A stretch of DNA of 64,000 nucleotides from Salinarimonas soli (GCF_008386575.1 NZ_VUOA01000007.1:62001-126000), one strand, 5' to 3'. Numbered from the stretch's first letter, positions 36,570 to 46,276 are shown. The notes: a model not told the origin generated them from the sequence alone. Made by a program: numbers and translations.

Positions 36570-36729
36570 CACGCATCTCGCATTGAACGGGGAGCTCTCC
36601 CGGGAAAGCTCCTGACTTGACGGCAGAGCAAACCATCAATCGGGCCAGAATGTGACGCAGCGTGAGTCGTGGGACTTGCGCGCGGCTGCCGGACCGGCTC
36701 TGGTGGCCATAACGAAGCTGGACCGAAAA

Positions 36730-37029
36730 ATGATCCTTGAAATCGCACAAATAGATGTGAAGCCCGGCCTGGAGGCCGAGTTCGAGGCGGGCGTCGCCAA
36801 AGCCGCGCCCTTGTTTCGCAGGGCCAAGGGCTGCGCCGGCATGGAGCTGCAGCGCTCCATCGAGCGCCCCAGCCGCTACCGTCTATTCGTCCGCTGGGAG
36901 ACCTTGGAGAACCACACGGTGGATTTCCGCGGCTCGGAGGACTTCCAGGCCTGGCGCGGCCTCGTCGGGCACTGCTTCGAGCGCCCGCCGGAGGTGGAGC
37001 ACACGCAGGTGGCGCTCACGGGTTTCTGA
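36730..37029 (+). CDS. Antibiotic biosynthesis monooxygenase (ABM) domain protein
   Basis: A 99-residue small ferredoxin-like-fold protein: MILEIAQIDVKPGLEAEFEAG, in part, AKGCAGMELQRSIERPSRYRL, in part, and VRWETLENHTVDFRGSEDF. ABM proteins act as cofactor-free monooxygenases or heme-degrading enzymes; small stand-alone ones are usually uncharacterised. Its start at 36730 gives the family N-terminus; the upstream 26 codons are unlikely. No strong ribosome site is visible. Confidence 0.85.
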   Translation: MILEIAQIDVKPGLEAEFEAGVAKAAPLFRRAKGCAGMELQRSIERPSRYRLFVRWETLENHTVDFRGSEDFQAWRGLVGHCFERPPEVEHTQVALTGF

Positions 37030-37077
37030 AGCCCGCCTTGCCTTGACCGCGTGCGCGGGGCCGCCATGTTGGGGCCC

Positions 37078-38145
37078 ATGAAGCGCCGCACCCTCGTGAA
37101 ATATCTCGCCCTCCCCGCCCTCATGGCGGCATGGGCCGCCGGCTATGCCAGGGCGAGGCCCGGCGAGAACCCCTATTACCAGGGCCCCGTCTCCGACCAT
37201 TTCGACGGGGTCCGCTTCTTCACCCCGGGCCAGCCGCAGGACAAGAGCGTCCTGGATCTCATGCGCTGGCAGCTCGGCGGCGGGCGGGAGAGCTGGCCCG
37301 ACAGCTTTCCGAGCCCGTTCCGTGACAAGCCGCCCGCCCGGGTCGAGGGGCTGCGGGTGGTGCTCGTGGGGCATGCCAGCGTGCTGATCCAGGCGGCGGG
37401 TCTCAACATCCTCGTCGATCCCGTCTTCGCCGAGCGGGCGAGCCCCGTCTCCTTCGCGGGACCGAAGCGCGTGAACCCGCCGGGCATCGCCTTCGACGAC
37501 CTGCCGCCGATCGACGCCGTGCTCGTCACGCACAACCACTACGACCACCTGGACACCGCCGCGATCGCACGCCTCTGGGAGCGCCACCGCCCCCGGATCG
37601 TGGCACCGCTCGGCAACGGCGCCATCATCAAGGCCGTCGACCCCGGCATCGAGGTGGTCACGGCGGACTGGGACGGGACGGTGGCCCTGTCCGAGGGGGT
37701 GAGCGTCCGACTCCTGCCCGCCAACCATTGGTCGGCGCGCTGGACGAGCGACCGGCGCATGGCCCTATGGTGCGCCTATCTCCTGACCACGCCCGCGGGC
37801 GCGATCTACCACGTGGGCGACACGGGCTACGGCGACGGGGCGATCTTCCGCGACGTGCGGGCCCGCTTCGGCCCGCCCCGCCTCGCCATCCTACCCATCG
37901 GCGCCTACGAGCCGCGCTGGTTCATGCGGCCCCAGCACATGAACCCGGAGGAGGCCGTGCGGGTGATGCAGGAGACCGGCGCCGAGCAGGCGCTTGGCCA
38001 CCATTGGGGCACCTTCCGCCTCACCAACGAGGGCGTGGAAGCGCCCGCCCAGGCGCTCGCGGCCGCCCTCAAGGCGGCCGGAATAGCGCCCGAGCGCTTC
38101 CGGGCGCTCAGGCCCGGCGAGGTGTGGGAGCCGGTGCAGGCATGA
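37078..38145 (+). CDS. Metallo-beta-lactamase-fold hydrolase (NAPE-PLD/UlaG-like)
   Basis: About 355 residues. N-terminal signal/anchor at 1-27 (MKRRTLVKYLALPALMAAWA). The zinc site is VTHNHYDHLD near residue 152, LPANHWSARW, and HVGDTGYGD; LGHHWGTFRLT supplies a late His. The family includes the NAPE-specific phospholipase D and L-ascorbate-6-P lactonase; bacterial lipoprotein or periplasmic members likely act on phospholipid-derived substrates, but this is inference. Start could also be ATG 37066, which has a better ribosome-site spacing and would add four residues. Confidence 0.87.
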   Translation: MKRRTLVKYLALPALMAAWAAGYARARPGENPYYQGPVSDHFDGVRFFTPGQPQDKSVLDLMRWQLGGGRESWPDSFPSPFRDKPPARVEGLRVVLVGHASVLIQAAGLNILVDPVFAERASPVSFAGPKRVNPPGIAFDDLPPIDAVLVTHNHYDHLDTAAIARLWERHRPRIVAPLGNGAIIKAVDPGIEVVTADWDGTVALSEGVSVRLLPANHWSARWTSDRRMALWCAYLLTTPAGAIYHVGDTGYGDGAIFRDVRARFGPPRLAILPIGAYEPRWFMRPQHMNPEEAVRVMQETGAEQALGHHWGTFRLTNEGVEAPAQALAAALKAAGIAPERFRALRPGEVWEPVQA

Positions 38146-38157
38146 GGATCTAATGCC

Positions 38158-40008
38158 CTACCCCCGCAGCCCCAGCGCCGCCTTCACCTTCTCGTCCACG
38201 CCATAGATGTCGGGCCGGCTGCGCAGGCGGCCCTCGTCGTCCACGACGAGGGTGAAATAGGCGAGGTGGACAGGGAGCGGGCGGCGGAGCATGAGGGTGC
38301 GCTCGCCCCGCTCGGCGATGAGTCGCTTGAGCCGCGTCTCGGCGGCCCCGTCCTCCAGGACGACCTCCGCCAGCCGGAAGGGCTGGTCGACGCGCACGCA
38401 GCCCGACGACAGGGCGCGGCGCTCGGCGCGAAACAGGTTCCGCGACGGGGTGTCGTGGATGTAGACCGCGTGGTCGTTGGGGAACATGAACTTCATCTGG
38501 CCCAGCGCATTGCGCTCGCCCGGGGGCTGACGCAGGCTGACCCCGGCGGGCCTCGACCAGTCCACGGCCGCGGGATCGACCCGCTTGCCGTTGCGCCACA
38601 CCTCCAGCCCGCGCCGCGCCGCATAGGATGGATCGGCCTGGAGCTCGGGCAGCATGTCCTTGCGCAGGATGGTGGGCGGCACCGTCCAGGACGGATTCAC
38701 CACCATGTGGGTCATGCGCTCGGAGAAGATCGGCGTCGGCCGCTCGGGTTTGCCGACCATGACCCGGGCCGAATGCGCGACCCGGCCGTCCTCCACCACG
38801 CGCAAGGTGTAGGCGGTGATGTCGACGAAGACGTGCCGCGCGCCGAGATCCGCGGGCAGCCAGCGCCAGCGCTCCATGTTTGCGATGAGGTCCGCCTCGC
38901 GGGGGCTCGCCCCGGCGCGATCGAGGGCCGCGACGGTGCCGCGATCGAGGACGCCGGTCCCCTTCATGCCGTGCTCGCGCTGGAAGGTCGCCACGGCGGA
39001 GGCGAGGCGCTCGTCGTAGGAGCGCTCGTCCTTGGCTCCGTCGAGGCCGAAGCGGGCGCGCACCAGGGGCACGCGGGCATCGCTCATGCCGACCCGCAGG
39101 ACCGGGCCTGCGGGCACCTGCACCATGGGGCGGGCCGGATGGGCGGCGCGGGCCTCGCGCAGCTTCTCCCGCAACGCCCGGTAGCCCTCATGGGGCGGGT
39201 TGTAGGCCTGGAGCGCGGCGCTCGCGTCGCGGGTCCCGGCGAGAGCAGCGAGCACCTCGCCGGCGTCGGGCAGGGCGAGCTTCGGGGTGATGTGGCGTGA
39301 CAGGCGCGCCGGCTCGATCCGCCCGCCCCGGGCGTCGCGGGCATAGAGCAGGGCGGAGGCGGCGAGCGTCAGCTCGGCACCGGCCAGATCGGCGGGCGTC
39401 TCCCCGCGCCGGGCGATGCCGAGGGCGGGGACGGGATAATCGGCGGGATCGAGGGCATCGACGCCGGCCGCGTCCAGCCGGGCGATCACGCCCCGGGCCA
39501 CGGGCGTCAGGGCGCCGGCCTCGACGAAGAGCGGCCGGAACTCGCGCGCCGCGTAGAAGGCCTGCACGGCTGCCACGTGCGAGGCGCCGAGGCGGGGATG
39601 CAGGCGGACGGGCTCCGCCAGGCGCTCGCGCAGGGCCGCCGCTACGGGATCGATGGGCGGGACCACCACGGCGACGGCGGGGAGGTCCGGCGGCACGATG
39701 TCGGGCGTCGCCGTGACCGTCTCGGCGGGGGGCACCACGACGGCGACGGCCGGAAGATCGGGGGGCGGGATGTCTGCGGCGGGCGCGTCGGAGGGCGGGA
39801 CGACAGCGACGACGGCCGGCAGGTCGGGAACCGCGATCTCGATCGCCGCCGCGGCGTCCGGGGCCGCCTCGCCGATCTCCACCTGGATGTCGGGCAGGGC
39901 CGGGACGGTGAGGTCCGCCTCGTCTGCCATGGCCATGGTGGCGGCGAGCAGGGCCGAGACGACGAGGGGCAGGCGGCGCGGCGCGGACATCGTGCTGGAA
40001 ACCTTCAT
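38158..40008 (-). CDS. YcbB-type murein L,D-transpeptidase with proline-rich N-terminal repeats
   Basis: A ~616-residue periplasmic enzyme that makes 3-3 cross-links in peptidoglycan. A signal peptide ends near the ADEADL sequence. Residues ~30-130 hold three imperfect repeats built around DLPAVAVVVPP, a probable extended linker. Next come the L,D-TPase scaffold domain (PLFVEAGALTPVARGV, in part), a peptidoglycan-binding motif (DERLASAVATFQREHGM, in part) and the YkuD catalytic domain: MVVNPSWTVPPTI, YIHDTPSRNLF, and SSGCVRVDQP with catalytic Cys ~537. Two starts are possible: 40008 (chosen) or 39990, which gives a tighter signal peptide. Confidence 0.92.
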   Translation of the reverse strand: MKVSSTMSAPRRLPLVVSALLAATMAMADEADLTVPALPDIQVEIGEAAPDAAAAIEIAVPDLPAVVAVVPPSDAPAADIPPPDLPAVAVVVPPAETVTATPDIVPPDLPAVAVVVPPIDPVAAALRERLAEPVRLHPRLGASHVAAVQAFYAAREFRPLFVEAGALTPVARGVIARLDAAGVDALDPADYPVPALGIARRGETPADLAGAELTLAASALLYARDARGGRIEPARLSRHITPKLALPDAGEVLAALAGTRDASAALQAYNPPHEGYRALREKLREARAAHPARPMVQVPAGPVLRVGMSDARVPLVRARFGLDGAKDERSYDERLASAVATFQREHGMKGTGVLDRGTVAALDRAGASPREADLIANMERWRWLPADLGARHVFVDITAYTLRVVEDGRVAHSARVMVGKPERPTPIFSERMTHMVVNPSWTVPPTILRKDMLPELQADPSYAARRGLEVWRNGKRVDPAAVDWSRPAGVSLRQPPGERNALGQMKFMFPNDHAVYIHDTPSRNLFRAERRALSSGCVRVDQPFRLAEVVLEDGAAETRLKRLIAERGERTLMLRRPLPVHLAYFTLVVDDEGRLRSRPDIYGVDEKVKAALGLRG

Positions 40009-40199
40009 CCCGGCGCAATCGCGTCTGCCGGATCGGCCCAGCGATGGGCGATCGCCGGACGTGGCGCTAGCGCATCGTGGCAACAAACCGGACAATAATT
40101 GGTTTCTGCCGCTCTATCGCGTGCGCCCGATCACACGATCGTGCGGAGAATGATGGTCCCGCCCGAGAGGCTGGCTTGGGATCGACGGGCCCCACTCCC
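40009..40199. other. Non-coding region upstream of the L,D-transpeptidase gene
   Basis: This part of the 414-base gap has no plausible gene. It contains an AT-richer patch around 40078-40110 that may hold the transpeptidase promoter. No exact known promoter element was recognised. Confidence 0.4.
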
Positions 40200-40347
40200 C
40201 CTCATGCTGAGGAGCGCTCGAAGAGCGCGTCTCGAAGCACGCAGGACGCTTGCCACAGACGTCCGGAGGCCCCTGGAACACCCTTCGAGGCCCGCCTGCG
40301 GCGGGCGCCTAACAGCCTGCCCCCGCGAAGGCGGGGGACGAGGGTGG
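40200..40347 (+). repeat. Dispersed intergenic repeat, copy C, carrying an inserted palindrome
   Basis: Nearly identical to copy A over its first half, including the GCGCTC-GAA-GAGCGC hairpin and TCTCGAAGCACGCA. After GCGGGCGCCT the sequence is broken by about 28 bases containing CCTGCCCCCGCGAAGGCGGGGG, then resumes GACGAGGGTGG. A repeat within a repeat, located upstream of the transpeptidase gene and downstream of the NtrC-type regulator. Confidence 0.85.
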
Positions 40348-40422
40348 AGAGTGGCCCTGCTCATGCGCCGGCCTCCCGAGACCCGGGTGGAGGGTGATCG
40401 GCGGCCGCTTTCCGGCCGCGCC

Positions 40423-41898
40423 TCAGGCAGCCGCCTCGTCCTCCAGGCCCAGCTCCTTGAGCTTGCGGTAGAGGGTCGAGCGGCCGATCCCGAGGCGCCG
40501 GGACACCTCAGACATGTGCCCGCGATAGTGCTGGAGCGCGAAGCGGATCACGTCCGCCTCAAGGCCTTCCAGGGTGCGCACGTCCCCGCTCTCGTCCACG
40601 AGGGAGATGCTGTGGGGATCGCGCACCTCGACGCGCACGATCTCGCGCAAGGGCGCCTGCCCCGTCCCGGTCTCGGCGAAGACGGGCGCGGGCGGGATGC
40701 GCACGTCGAAGCCCTCGACCTGGTTCGCGATCTGCGGGAACTCGGCGAGGGTGAGGTCGTCGCCGTCGGCCAGCACCACGGCCCGGAAGACCGCGTTCTC
40801 GAGCTGGCGCACGTTGCCGGGCCAGTCGTAGCGGGTGAGGAGCGCCATCGCCTCCGCCGAGAAGCCGCGCACGCGCTTGCCCTCCTCGGCCGCGAAGCGC
40901 GCCAGGAACGAGCGGGCGAGGTCGGGGATGTCCTCGCGCCGGGCCCGCAGCGAGGGCAGGGTCATGGGGAAGACGTTGAGGCGGTAATAGAGGTCCTCGC
41001 GGAACTTGCCCTGCTTCACGAGGTCGAGAAGGCTCTTGTTCGTGGCCGAGATTAGGCGGATGTCGACGCGCACCGACTTGCGCCCGCCCACGGGATCGAC
41101 CTCGCCCTCCTGGATCGCCCGCAGGAGCTTCACCTGCGCGTCGAGGGGCAACTCGCCGATCTCGTCGAGGAAGAGCGTGCCGCCGGACGCTTCCACGAAC
41201 TTGCCCATGTGGCGCTCGGTGGCGCCCGTGAAGGCGCCCTTCTCGTGCCCGAACAGGGTGGATTCGACGAGGGTCTCGGGGATGGCGCCGCAATTGACCG
41301 TGACGAAGGGCTTGCCCTTGCGGTCGGACGAGCCCTGGATCGCGCGGGCCAGCACCTCCTTGCCCACCCCCGACTCGCCCTCGATGAGGACGGGGATCGT
41401 GGACTTCGCGGCGCGCTCGGCGAGCCGGATCACGCGGCCCATGTCGGGGCTCTTGGAGGTCAGGTCGCGGAAGGTGAGCGTGCCGCTGGCGCGCCGGCGC
41501 ATGCGCCGGATCTCGTCCTCCAAGCTGTCGACGCGGATCGCGTTCTTGATCGAGACCTGGAGGCGCTCGGCGCCCACGGGCTTGACCACGAAATCGATGG
41601 CGCCCGCGCGCATGGCCGCGACCACCGCCTCGATCGAGCCGTGCGCCGTCTGGACGATGACGGGCGTCTCGACGCCCGACTCGCGCAGGCGCGCCAGCAC
41701 CATCATGCCGTCGACGTTGGGCATCATGAGGTCGAGCACCACCACGTCGATCCCCGCTCCCGATTCGGAGCGCAGGATCGTCAGGGCCTCCTCGCCCGAC
41801 GCCGCCACGAGCGGCTCGTAGCCGAAGCGGCGCACCATGGCCTCGAGGAGGCGGCGCTGGACGGGATCGTCGTCGACGACGAGGACGGTAGCTGTCAT
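40423..41898 (-). CDS. Sigma-54-dependent response regulator (NtrC family)
   Basis: A 491-residue regulator. REC domain at 1-120 with phospho-Asp 56 (VVVLDLMMP); AAA+ domain with Walker A GESGVGKEV near residue 173, the GAFTGA sigma-54-contact loop, Walker B GGTLFLDEIGEL and the DWPGNVRQLENAV block; C-terminal Fis-type HTH (VSRRLGIGRSTLYRKLKEL). Between AAA+ and Fis is a ~55-residue linker. It has all residues needed to activate RpoN promoters. No histidine kinase is adjacent, so its partner is elsewhere. Its target is unknown. Confidence 0.94.
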   Translation of the reverse strand: MTATVLVVDDDPVQRRLLEAMVRRFGYEPLVAASGEEALTILRSESGAGIDVVVLDLMMPNVDGMMVLARLRESGVETPVIVQTAHGSIEAVVAAMRAGAIDFVVKPVGAERLQVSIKNAIRVDSLEDEIRRMRRRASGTLTFRDLTSKSPDMGRVIRLAERAAKSTIPVLIEGESGVGKEVLARAIQGSSDRKGKPFVTVNCGAIPETLVESTLFGHEKGAFTGATERHMGKFVEASGGTLFLDEIGELPLDAQVKLLRAIQEGEVDPVGGRKSVRVDIRLISATNKSLLDLVKQGKFREDLYYRLNVFPMTLPSLRARREDIPDLARSFLARFAAEEGKRVRGFSAEAMALLTRYDWPGNVRQLENAVFRAVVLADGDDLTLAEFPQIANQVEGFDVRIPPAPVFAETGTGQAPLREIVRVEVRDPHSISLVDESGDVRTLEGLEADVIRFALQHYRGHMSEVSRRLGIGRSTLYRKLKELGLEDEAAA

Positions 41899-42087
41899 GG
41901 GGGCTTCTTGCGTTGTCTCGTTTCGGCGCGATGCTGGGCGACAGAGGTAAAGCGCCCATTAACGCCGGACCGGCGGCCCCGGCCCGCCCCGACGGGCCGG
42001 CCGCCCGCGTCGCATCGCCCTCGACGGTTGATCCCGGCGCGCGGGCGGCCAATATGAGCGCCGTTCGCGAACCACATCGGCAGGCCC

Positions 42088-43932
42088 ATGCTCCCCCGCG
42101 CAGTCTCGATGCCCACGACCCAGACCCTCATGGCCGCCAAGGCGGCGGGGCTCGGCGCCCTGCCCGAATGGGACCTGAGCGATCTCTACCCGACGATGGA
42201 CGGACCGGAGTTCAAGGCCGATCTCGCCCGGGCCGAATCGGCCTGCCGGAGCTTCGCCGAGCAGCATCGCGGCACCCTCGCCGGGGTGGCGGGGCGGGCG
42301 GACGGGGGCGAGGCCCTGTTCGCGGTGGTGCGCGCCTACGAGGAGATCGAGGACCTGCTCGGGCGCCTGATGTCCTTCGCGGGGCTGGTCTATTCGGGCG
42401 AGACCACGGACCCGAAGCGCGCCAAGTTCTACGGCGACGCGCAGGAGCGCCTCACCTCGGCCTCCAGCGACCTCCTGTTCTTCACCCTGGAGCTCAACCG
42501 GATCGACGACGCGCTCCTCGACGGGCTGATGGCGAAGGCGCCGCTCAGCCATTACCGGCCCTGGCTGGAGGACATCCGCCGCGACAAGCCCCACCAGCTC
42601 GACGACCGGCTGGAGCAGCTCTTCCACGAGAAGTCCGTCACCGGGCGCGGCGCCTGGAACCGGCTCTTCGACGAGACCATCGCGTCCTTACGCTTCCAGG
42701 TTCGGGGCGAGGATCTCGCCATCGAGCCCACCCTCAACAAGCTCCAGGACCCCGACGGCGCGGTGCGCAAGGACGCGGCCGAGGCGCTGGCACGCACCTT
42801 CAAGGGCGGGCTGCGTACCTTCGCCCTCATCACCAACACGCTCGCCAAGGACAAGGAGATCTCGGACCGCTGGCGCGGCTTCGAGGACGTCTCGGATTCG
42901 CGCCACCTCGCCAACCGGGTCGAGCGCGAGGTGGTGGAGGCGCTGGTGAGCGCCGTGCAGGAGGCCTATCCCCGCCTCTCCCACCGCTATTATGCCCTGA
43001 AAGCCCGCTGGTTCGGCCGCGACGCCCTCGACTACTGGGACCGCAACGCGCCGCTTCCCACCGTTGAGCAGCGCACGATCCCCTGGGGCGAGGCCCGCGA
43101 CACGGTGCTGGAGGCCTATGCCGCCTTCTCGCCGCGGATGGCCGACATCGCCCGCCGCTTCTTCGACGAGCGCTGGATCGACGCGCCCGTGCGGCCCGGC
43201 AAGGCGCCCGGCGCCTTCGCCCATCCGACCGTCCCCTCGGCGCACCCTTATGTGCTCGTGAACTACCAGGGCAAGCCGCGGGACGTGATGACGCTCGCCC
43301 ACGAGCTCGGCCACGGGGTCCACCAGGTGATGGCGGCTCCCAACGGCGCGCTCATGGCGCCGACCCCCCTCACGCTCGCCGAGACCGCGTCGGTCTTCGG
43401 CGAGATGCTCACCTTCCGCCGCCTGCTGGACGGCACCCGCGATCCCGTCCAGCGCAAGGCGATGCTCGCCGCGAAGGTGGAGGACATGATCAACACGGTG
43501 GTGCGCCAGATCGCGTTCTATTCCTTCGAGCGCAAGGTGCACCTGGAGCGGCGCAACGGCGAGCTCACGGCCGACGCGATCTCCGACCTGTGGATGTCGG
43601 TCCAGGCCGAGTCGCTTGGCCCCTCGATCCGGCTCGGTCCCGGCTACGAGACGTTCTGGACCTACATCCCGCACTTCGTGCACTCGCCGTTCTACGTCTA
43701 TGCCTACGCCTTCGGCGACTGCCTCGTGAACTCGCTCTACGGGGTCTACGAGGGCGCATCCGAGGGGTTCGTCGACCGGTACTTCGCGCTCCTCTCGGCG
43801 GGCGGCACGAAGCATTACGGCGAGCTCCTGCAGCCCTTCGGCCTCGACGCCCGCGACCCCGCCTTCTGGCAGATCGGGCTCGGCATGATCGAGCGGCTCA
43901 TCGGCGAGCTGGAGGCGCTGGAAGCGGCGTGA
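42088..43932 (+). CDS. pepF: M3 family oligoendopeptidase PepF
   Basis: A ~614-residue cytoplasmic zinc peptidase that degrades oligopeptides. The metal site is LAHELGHGVHQ near residue 406, with the downstream Glu in LAETASVFGEM as third ligand. LPEWDLSDLYP opens the protein, and YAYAFGDCLVNSLY and LSAGGTKHYGELL are PepF/M3B blocks. The first ATG (42088) is used; ATG 42109 is an alternative. It stands alone ahead of a small unknown gene. Confidence 0.94.
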   Translation: MLPRAVSMPTTQTLMAAKAAGLGALPEWDLSDLYPTMDGPEFKADLARAESACRSFAEQHRGTLAGVAGRADGGEALFAVVRAYEEIEDLLGRLMSFAGLVYSGETTDPKRAKFYGDAQERLTSASSDLLFFTLELNRIDDALLDGLMAKAPLSHYRPWLEDIRRDKPHQLDDRLEQLFHEKSVTGRGAWNRLFDETIASLRFQVRGEDLAIEPTLNKLQDPDGAVRKDAAEALARTFKGGLRTFALITNTLAKDKEISDRWRGFEDVSDSRHLANRVEREVVEALVSAVQEAYPRLSHRYYALKARWFGRDALDYWDRNAPLPTVEQRTIPWGEARDTVLEAYAAFSPRMADIARRFFDERWIDAPVRPGKAPGAFAHPTVPSAHPYVLVNYQGKPRDVMTLAHELGHGVHQVMAAPNGALMAPTPLTLAETASVFGEMLTFRRLLDGTRDPVQRKAMLAAKVEDMINTVVRQIAFYSFERKVHLERRNGELTADAISDLWMSVQAESLGPSIRLGPGYETFWTYIPHFVHSPFYVYAYAFGDCLVNSLYGVYEGASEGFVDRYFALLSAGGTKHYGELLQPFGLDARDPAFWQIGLGMIERLIGELEALEAA

Positions 43933-44016
43933 GGCCATCCGGGCGGGCGCGGATTGTCCGGCGCCCCCCCCCCGCCGTGAGCTGATCGGGGGCCTCAATC
44001 CCCGATCGCGGACACC

Positions 44017-44430
44017 ATGTCGAACGGCCCCGCCTCCTTCACCTTCCTCTCCCTGCCCTTCAACGCGCCCTTGAGCGGCGCCGTGACCCAGGCCATCGCG
44101 CCGGCCGTCTACAAGGGCGTCCCGGAGATCGAGGCCGACATCGTGCGCGAGGCGGCGAGCTTCGGGCGGCAGCTCGGCATCGTCTCGGAGGCGGTGGCGG
44201 CCCTGGCCGAGCGCCTGGACCGGCGCGCAGCCAGCGAGGAGCCCCTGTCGCTGGGTCCTGTGAGCGCGGACGAGCGCGTCGACGCCTTGCGCACCCTCGT
44301 CGTGGGGGTCGACCGGATCAAGACCCGCAACAAGACCGCGATGCGCGCCGAGGCCCAGCGGGCGATGGAGCGCCTGCGCGAGGTGGACGGGGACGGCTAC
44401 GACTTCGTTCTGCGCAATCTGGTGCGCTGA
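44017..44430 (+). CDS. Conserved hypothetical protein (137 residues)
   Basis: Not recognised. It begins MSNGPASFTFLSLPFNAPLSG, given in part, followed by helical, charged sequence (VPEIEADIVREAASFGRQL, VEALAERLDRR-like, KTRNKTAMRAEAQRAMERL) with a likely coiled coil. No signal peptide or membrane segment, so cytoplasmic. Third-position GC is as high as in flanking genes. Lies between pepF and the DUF882 gene on the same strand with ~85- and ~125-base gaps. Confidence 0.65.
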   Translation: MSNGPASFTFLSLPFNAPLSGAVTQAIAPAVYKGVPEIEADIVREAASFGRQLGIVSEAVAALAERLDRRAASEEPLSLGPVSADERVDALRTLVVGVDRIKTRNKTAMRAEAQRAMERLREVDGDGYDFVLRNLVR

Positions 44431-44555
44431 CCCCGCCCCCATCGAATCCTGGTTAACGAGCCCTTCAAGGATTTGCGGCAAAAGTCCTGGATCATCCTCC
44501 CGTAACCGCCGCGGCGCCGTCCCCGACCCGCCCGCGCGAGACAACGAGATCGATC

Positions 44556-46226
44556 TTGGACCGCCAGCGCCACCCGTCGCCCACACGCCGCGCCCTGCGG
44601 CTGGCCGGCCTCGTGACCGCAAGCCTCACGGCCCTCGTGGCCGGGGTGCGCGGCACCCAGGACGCGGTCGCCAACGGCGACACCCGCACGCTCTCCCTCG
44701 TGCACCAGCACACGAAGGAGGCGGCCACCATCACGTTCCGCCGCAACGGCCAGTACGATCCGCAGGCCCTGGAGCAGCTGAACTGGCTCCTGCGCGACTG
44801 GCGGCGCGACGAGGCCACGCGGATGGATCCGCGGCTGTTCGACATCGTGTGGGAGGTGCACCGGTCGCTCGGCTCGCAGGAGCCGATCCAGGTGATGTCG
44901 GCCTACCGCTCGCCCGCCACCAACGCCATGCTGCGCCGCCGCTCGCGGGCGGTGGCAAAGCACTCCCAGCACATGGAGGGCAAGGCGATGGACTTCCATC
45001 TGCCCGACGTCCCCATGGAGCGGGTGCGCTCCATCGCGATGCGGCTCCAGCGCGGGGGCGTGGGCTATTATCCGAGCGCCTATACGCCCTTCGTCCATCT
45101 CGACGCGGGCTCGGTGCGCTCCTGGCCGCGCATGACCCGCGACCAGCTCGCCCGCCTCTTCCCCGACGGGCGCACGGTCCACATCCCCGCCGACGGCAAG
45201 CCGCTCGCGGGCTACGAGGAGGCGCGCGCCGAGATCCTCGCCCGGGGCGGCGCGGTGGCGGGCTACACGGCCTATGCCTCGGCCGACGAGGAGGCGCCCC
45301 AGCCCCGGCGCAAGTCCCTCTGGGCGACCCTGTTCGGCGGGGGCGGGAACGAGGACGACGAGGATTCGGAGTACGTCGCCGCCACCCAGCCTCGCGGACG
45401 GGCGGCTCCTGTCCAGACCGCCTCGGCCTACGCGCCCGGCTCCAACGACATCGACATGATGGCCGCGTTCAGGCCCCTGCCCACCGCACCGGCGCGCCAG
45501 CCCCGCGTGGTCGCTGTAGCGCCCAGGCCCGAGCCGCTGCCGGAGCCCGAGGCCGTCCGGCCCGCCCCCATGCCGGCGCCCGCGCCCGTGCGGGTCGCCG
45601 CCCTGGAGCCGCCCCCGGTCGCGCCGCCCCGGTTCACCTGGCAGACGGGTCCCGCGGGCCAGCCCGCCGCGCCGGGCCAGATCGCGGCCGCGGCGCCAGC
45701 TCTTCGCATCGCCGACGTGCCGGCCCCGCCGCGCCGCCCGGACGACCTCGCGAACGTGCCGGGGATCCTCGTCGCGGCCCCCCTGCCCCCGGCGCGCCCG
45801 ACCTCGCTCATGGTCGCCTTGGCGGGCCCCGCGCCGCTCGGCCTGCGGGCTGCGATGGGCGCCGCGCCGGCGGCCGCCCCGGCGATCGCCGCCTCCGCTC
45901 CCGTCGGGCATCCGGCCCCGCCGCTGCGCCCGGTCGCCACCGCCTCCATCGCCCGCCGGCCCGAGCCGGAGCCCGAGCCGGTGCCCCTGAGCCCCGAGCG
46001 CGCGGCGTTGCGCACCCTGTTCACCCACGCGGCGACGCCCGCCCCGGCGGCGGCTCCCGCGCGGGTCGCGGCGGCACGGACGCGGGCGCAAGGGGACGCG
46101 CCCCTAGGCTTCGTCGCCGACGCCAGCCCCAACCTCGCCATGGGCTTCTCCCGCGCGCCCGCCACCGATCTCCAGCCGGACCGCTTCACCGGCCCCGCCG
46201 TGAAGCCCCTGCCCCTGCGCCGGTGA
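44556..46226 (+). CDS. DUF882 (YcbK-like, M15-fold) protein with long disordered tail
   Basis: About 556 residues. A signal peptide or TAT-like leader (RRALRLAGLVTASLTALVAG) is followed at ~45-200 by the DUF882 peptidase-like domain: LSLVHQHTKEAATITF, given in part, QVMSAYRSPATNAML, SQHMEGKAMDFHLPDV, in which His and Asp match M15 metal ligands. The remaining ~350 residues are Ala/Pro-rich and probably disordered, with repeated AP and RP runs. It is likely a periplasmic murein endopeptidase-like protein. The start is unsure: TTG 44556 is the only codon that keeps the full leader. Confidence 0.82.
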   Translation: MDRQRHPSPTRRALRLAGLVTASLTALVAGVRGTQDAVANGDTRTLSLVHQHTKEAATITFRRNGQYDPQALEQLNWLLRDWRRDEATRMDPRLFDIVWEVHRSLGSQEPIQVMSAYRSPATNAMLRRRSRAVAKHSQHMEGKAMDFHLPDVPMERVRSIAMRLQRGGVGYYPSAYTPFVHLDAGSVRSWPRMTRDQLARLFPDGRTVHIPADGKPLAGYEEARAEILARGGAVAGYTAYASADEEAPQPRRKSLWATLFGGGGNEDDEDSEYVAATQPRGRAAPVQTASAYAPGSNDIDMMAAFRPLPTAPARQPRVVAVAPRPEPLPEPEAVRPAPMPAPAPVRVAALEPPPVAPPRFTWQTGPAGQPAAPGQIAAAAPALRIADVPAPPRRPDDLANVPGILVAAPLPPARPTSLMVALAGPAPLGLRAAMGAAPAAAPAIAASAPVGHPAPPLRPVATASIARRPEPEPEPVPLSPERAALRTLFTHAATPAPAAAPARVAAARTRAQGDAPLGFVADASPNLAMGFSRAPATDLQPDRFTGPAVKPLPLRR

Positions 46227-46251
46227 CGTCCGGCGGGGGTCCGGAGCCTCG

Positions 46252-46276
46252 GGAACCTTCGGGCCTCGCGTGCGTT
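46252..46276 (+). promoter_or_regulatory. EcfG-type promoter of the hybrid histidine kinase gene
   Basis: GGAAC (46252-46256), 16-base spacer, CGTT (46273-46276), exact match in the 95-base gap, 45 bases before the ATG at 46322 and reading toward it. Confidence 0.75.
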
